Shown here piece after piece: positions 7,040-9,395 of a stretch of 9,395 bases of DNA. The translations under genes and the position numbers were made by a program. Source of the DNA: Bryobacteraceae bacterium (GTDB lineage Bacteria > Acidobacteriota > Terriglobia > Bryobacterales > Bryobacteraceae); the NCBI GenBank assembly GCA_014379815.1, contig JACMLA010000021.1:1-9395 (forward strand). The letters are read 5' to 3'. Positions within the stretch are counted from its first letter, which is position 1, and each line of letters starts with the position of its first letter. The notes under the pieces were generated by a model that saw only the letters and a program-made list of their open reading frames with translations, searched no databases and was not told the DNA's origin.

Positions 7040-7049
7040 AGAAGACAAA

Positions 7050-7856
7050 ATGAATTGCAGAGGAAATGCGATACTCGCTACCCTCCTGTTCGTGGCAGCC
7101 GGTACCGAGTCTTTCGCACAAACCGTCACCTGGACTGCGGGGAGAACGCTACGCATTGATTTCGTAATGCCGGCAGCCGCATGGCCGCTGGCTCCAAACA
7201 CTCTGGCGACCTACGGCGGTTATGCAACCATCGTCCAGCCCCACACCAGAATGACTGGCGTCCTGTATAACGGCGCAACCGTCATGGGAGTGTCCCAATC
7301 CGTGTACAGCAATGTGAGGCCGGGGCTGTACTCCTTCTATCCCCTTGGACCTTCCTTCAAGTCGCCGGGCAGTCCGTACAATTTCCCGAGAGACGGTGAA
7401 CCCGCCGTTGTGGACTTCACTCCCATCTGGAACAAGACCATCCAGGGACGCCTCGAATACACCATCGATACAGGTAATATTCAGATCAATCTCGGGTCAG
7501 TAGCGCTGGCGCTTTCGGAAAGCGCCGGACCGAACTACGGACAGTCAATCTATCCCAGCCCTCAGATCCTGTCCGTGAAGATGCTGCCGGAGGTGCCCAC
7601 CGATCCACCACCTCCGCCACCGGTGGTTCCCGGACCGCCAATGATGAGCGGTGACGATGACATCTTTATGACGCCGTCTGTTCTCAAGTCCTGGTGTGAA
7701 TCGACGAAAGGCACAGCCATCCTGGTCCGGACCAACTTAACCGTAAAGGGATCGTCAACTACGCCTGTGCAAATCGCATCCGGTTGTAAATCGCATCCGG
7801 TTGTACCCTCGACCTTGCGGCCGGAGTTACCGTGCTCTTCGATTCCGCTGCTGTGA
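7050..7856 (+). CDS. secreted proline-linker/solenoid protein, 5' part of a frameshifted gene
   Basis: As it stands this frame encodes 268 residues of unrecognised family. The ATG at 7050 is preceded by AAGGAG at 8 nt and opens a Sec signal peptide (residues 1-23, ...LLFVAAGTESFA). Residues ~25-180 form a Gly/Pro/aromatic-rich, probably beta domain (FVMPAAAWPLAPNTLATYGGY, VYSNVRPGLYSFYPLGPS). Residues 184-197 are a poly-proline linker (PTDPPPPPPVVPGPP). After that a solenoid-like region begins (ILVRTNLTVKGSS...VQIASGC). The last ~22 residues (KSHPVVPSTLRPELPC..., to the stop at 7854) are out-of-frame translation created by a 17-bp tandem duplication at 7771-7804. Removing one copy joins the frame to 7805-8713 and gives a 548-residue secreted protein. 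The gene follows the subtilase by 77 nt and is probably in the same transcript. Function is unknown; a cell-surface or matrix role fits the architecture. Confidence 0.8.
   Translation: MNCRGNAILATLLFVAAGTESFAQTVTWTAGRTLRIDFVMPAAAWPLAPNTLATYGGYATIVQPHTRMTGVLYNGATVMGVSQSVYSNVRPGLYSFYPLGPSFKSPGSPYNFPRDGEPAVVDFTPIWNKTIQGRLEYTIDTGNIQINLGSVALALSESAGPNYGQSIYPSPQILSVKMLPEVPTDPPPPPPVVPGPPMMSGDDDIFMTPSVLKSWCESTKGTAILVRTNLTVKGSSTTPVQIASGCKSHPVVPSTLRPELPCSSIPLL
7771..7804 (+). repeat. exact 17-bp tandem duplication causing a frameshift
   Basis: AAATCGCATCCGGTTGT occurs twice back to back (7771-7787, 7788-7804) with no mismatch. Because 17 is not a multiple of 3, the extra copy shifts the reading frame inside the solenoid gene. 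Deleting one copy reads QIASGC directly into TLDLAAGVTVLFDSAAVNF, restoring one long frame. Confidence 0.93.
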
Positions 7857-8713
7857 ACTTCTCCGGACCGGTCAACATCCAGAGTCGTGCACGGGGCGCA
7901 TTCAAACTGCTGAAGAGTCTGGTGTCTGCACCCGTGTGCACGGTCGACTTGCGCGGGGCCGGGAGTGAGATTTTGTTCGCAGAGTCTACTCTGCGCGCCA
8001 CAGCGGGACCGCTCGCAGTGGCCTTGGGAGACGAGGCGAAGTTTGAGATTGGCAAGGTCTTCAGTGGACAGACGGATGCTCTCTCGGCCACTGACAAGCT
8101 GACGGTAGCAGCAGGGCGCAAGTTTGTGGCCGGACTATTGGGAGTAAATGTCCGGGGCAATGCAGGAATCCACTTCAATTTGACGGGCGATGAAGTCAGC
8201 CTGAAGAGCCTAGACGGAAACACATTCTCCGCTGCTCAGGGCTCTATTCAGATCAATGGCTCCGGCTCTAAAAGTCTGCTGGAGATTGCCGATACGCAGT
8301 TGCTGTTTGGTCAGTCCTTCGGCATCACGTTGTCGGGCAACGAAAACACTATAAAGCTCAACAAGAGCACAATCGGGCCGTCCTCCGGAACTGCGTCAGC
8401 AGGAATCACGATCAGTGCCGGAACAATTGATGATAACGGCAAGGTTGAAGCGTCCGAGGTGACGTTGCGTCGGGCCCGCTTCGCCACAATCGGGGCCTCC
8501 CGCTCACACGGTTCCGGCCTTCTCAAGTGGGAAAAAGGAACGGCCAGCATCGCAGGCAATCTCTCGTTCGAAGGCAGCGGTTTTACTGAAGTAAAGGACA
8601 GCAGCATCACGTCTCCCGGTACCATTCGCATCGCGAACACCACTGGCGGATCATGTAGTGGCGCGTCGAACAGCCTCTCCGCTCCAGTCCTCCAAATTTG
8701 TCCGCCCTTCTGA
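7832..8713 (+). CDS. beta-solenoid protein fragment, 3' part of the frameshifted gene
   Basis: A 293-residue frame, if started at GTG 7832; it is open back to the duplication at 7804. It has no signal peptide of its own and continues the solenoid begun in the preceding frame. Short alternating strands and turns recur throughout (VTLRRARFATI, SITSPGTIRIAN, LLGVNVRGNAGIHFNLTGDEV), rich in Gly, Ser, Thr and Asn. This is the look of a right-handed beta-helix/filamentous surface protein, although no named family is recognised. Two cysteines lie near the C terminus (SCSGASN, QICPPF), and no LPXTG or PEP-CTERM-like anchor is visible. GGAG 5 nt before GTG 7832 and the 25-nt overlap with the upstream stop at 7856 could allow reinitiation. 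The product would then stay in the cytoplasm, so it is more likely the stranded 3' half of one gene than an independent gene. Confidence 0.75.
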   Translation: MLFDSAAVNFSGPVNIQSRARGAFKLLKSLVSAPVCTVDLRGAGSEILFAESTLRATAGPLAVALGDEAKFEIGKVFSGQTDALSATDKLTVAAGRKFVAGLLGVNVRGNAGIHFNLTGDEVSLKSLDGNTFSAAQGSIQINGSGSKSLLEIADTQLLFGQSFGITLSGNENTIKLNKSTIGPSSGTASAGITISAGTIDDNGKVEASEVTLRRARFATIGASRSHGSGLLKWEKGTASIAGNLSFEGSGFTEVKDSSITSPGTIRIANTTGGSCSGASNSLSAPVLQICPPF

Positions 8714-8725
8714 ACCCTGTGATAC

Positions 8726-8751
8726 GGCCTGCTCTTAGTGGAGGGCAGGCC
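8726..8751 (+). terminator. putative intrinsic terminator after the solenoid gene
   Basis: GGCCTGC (8726-8732) and GCAGGCC (8745-8751) form a perfect 7-bp GC-rich stem with a 12-nt loop, followed by TTGACTTTT. It begins 12 nt after the TGA of the solenoid frame. The T tract is interrupted, so efficiency is uncertain, but position and stem strength suit the end of the operon. Confidence 0.6.
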
Positions 8752-8873
8752 TTGACTTTTGCCCTTTAGCCGTTACGTTCGCAGGTTCAACTATTTCCCA
8801 GTTCGTGGATCAACCCTTTACCAGTGATGTTAGTGCCTGCCTATCTGGGCTGACATCGGAATAGTAACTTCAA

Positions 8874-8878
8874 AGGAG
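8874..8878 (+). promoter_or_regulatory. Shine-Dalgarno AGGAG for the right-edge secreted protein gene
   Basis: AGGAG (within AAAGGAG) lies 11 nt before the ATG at 8890. The spacing is slightly long but no better start is near; the next in-frame ATG (8944) would destroy the basic n-region of the signal peptide. Confidence 0.6.
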
Positions 8879-8889
8879 ATTTACTTACC

Positions 8890-9395
8890 ATGATTGGTAA
8901 AAGCAATAAGACCAGAATTGCGATCTGCAGGGTTGCGGGATTGATGATCACAGGGGTGTTGTCTGTGGCAGGTGAAGAAACACGCTGCACCGGAACAATC
9001 ACAGGATCGCACGATAACGTTGTGGTTCCGCAAGGCGCGGTGTGCGTGCTCAACAATGCTGACCTCAACGGATCCGTGTATGTCTACCGTGGCGGCGGCA
9101 TCACAATTTCCGGGCTTACGTACATCAATGGCAATGTCATCAGCGAGGATGGCGGCGCTTACGTGCGAATCACCGGACGCAGCGTTACAGTAGGCGGCAA
9201 CGTTCAAATCAAATACAACTACCAGACCAGCAGCTTACACCCCGGGACATCGATTCAGGGCAGTCTGCAGTATGTCGAGAACACCGGATATTTGTCCGTG
9301 TCAGGTGTCTTCATCGGCAGCGACCTGCAACTGTTCAAGAACACAGGTGGCGCCTCACTTACTCGAAATACCATCCGGCAGAACATGCAGTGCAA
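8890..9395 (+). CDS. secreted beta-helix repeat protein (3' truncated by window edge)
   Basis: An open frame of 168 codons plus two bases with no stop before the right edge. The N terminus is a plausible Sec signal peptide: basic MIGKSNKTRIAICR, then hydrophobic VAGLMITGVLSVAG, with cleavage near residue 28. The rest alternates short strands with Gly/Asn turns in rungs of about 20 residues: TCTGTITGS-like start (actual CTGTITGSHDNVVVPQG), ADLNGSVYVYRG, TYINGNVISEDG, VTVGGNVQIKY, TSIQGSLQYVEN, VFIGSDLQLFKN and NTIRQNMQC. Recurrent G-(N/S)-V/L-Q steps are typical of right-handed beta-helices with an Asn/aliphatic ladder. Such secreted proteins are usually annotated as hypothetical. The gene is separated from the solenoid gene by the terminator-like hairpin, so it may be a separate transcription unit, though it shares strand and protein style with it. 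Function is unknown; a surface-structural role is inferred. Confidence 0.8.
   Translation, partial: MIGKSNKTRIAICRVAGLMITGVLSVAGEETRCTGTITGSHDNVVVPQGAVCVLNNADLNGSVYVYRGGGITISGLTYINGNVISEDGGAYVRITGRSVTVGGNVQIKYNYQTSSLHPGTSIQGSLQYVENTGYLSVSGVFIGSDLQLFKNTGGASLTRNTIRQNMQC

Larger units (their letters stand above)
8714..8889 (+). other. intergenic region between the two solenoid genes
   Basis: A 176-nt gap holding the terminator-like hairpin at 8726-8751 and the Shine-Dalgarno at 8874-8878. TTGACT at 8752-8757 resembles a -35 box, but only a poor -10 (TACGTT, 8774-8779) follows at 16 nt. No convincing housekeeping promoter is seen; a promoter for an alternative sigma factor would not be recognisable here. 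Confidence 0.5.

Noticed and set aside
7771..7804. CRISPR array or attachment site at the 17-bp direct repeat
   Set aside because: There are only two copies, immediately adjacent with no spacer, inside a coding region; no Cas gene, integrase or second att-like copy is present in the window.
8752..8779. Sigma-70 promoter TTGACT / TACGTT for the right-edge gene
   Set aside because: The -10 matches consensus at only three of six positions and the -35 overlaps the T tract of the terminator-like hairpin; too weak to call.

Overview
The window is GC-rich bacterial DNA and essentially all of it codes on the + strand. The gene content is a peptide/nickel-type ABC substrate-binding protein, an ECF-like sigma factor, a very large TPR-CHAT protein, a zinc-finger anti-sigma-like protein, a secreted subtilase and secreted beta-solenoid proteins. 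This combination resembles Acidobacteria (Bryobacterales/Solibacter-like genomes), but that is inference from gene families and no taxonomic marker is present.

Layout. (1) Positions 1-1545 hold the C-terminal ~514 residues of an SBP_bac_5 protein cut by the left edge. (2) Positions 1542-2108 encode a 188-residue ECF-like sigma factor. (3) Positions 2105-4951 encode a 948-residue TPR-CHAT protein with an apparently intact His800/Cys840 protease dyad. (4) Positions 4948-5595 encode a 215-residue soluble protein with an N-terminal H-x4-C-x2-C motif and a beta-rich C-terminal half. The three junctions among these four genes are all 4-nt stop/start overlaps (ATGA, GTGA, GTGA), so they form one translationally coupled operon. 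(5) Positions 5617-6972, only 21 nt further on, encode a secreted S8 subtilase with a full Asp/His/Ser triad, a poly-Asp linker and a duplicated nonapeptide. (6) Positions 7050-8713 hold one secreted, proline-linker, beta-solenoid gene that is split into two frames by an exact 17-bp tandem duplication. Its Shine-Dalgarno lies inside an 11-bp hairpin. (7) A hairpin at 8726-8751 looks like a terminator. (8) Positions 8890-9395 hold the start of a further secreted beta-helix protein that runs off the right edge.

How the genes may work together. The core is sigma factor + CHAT protease + putative anti-sigma/adaptor. This recalls, without CRISPR components, the logic of type III-E Craspase, where a TPR-CHAT protease cleaves Csx30 and so relieves inhibition of an ECF sigma factor. 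I infer a possible protease-gated sigma switch, with the secreted subtilase and solenoid proteins as output or partner genes. No direct evidence of cleavage or of regulon membership can be read from the sequence.
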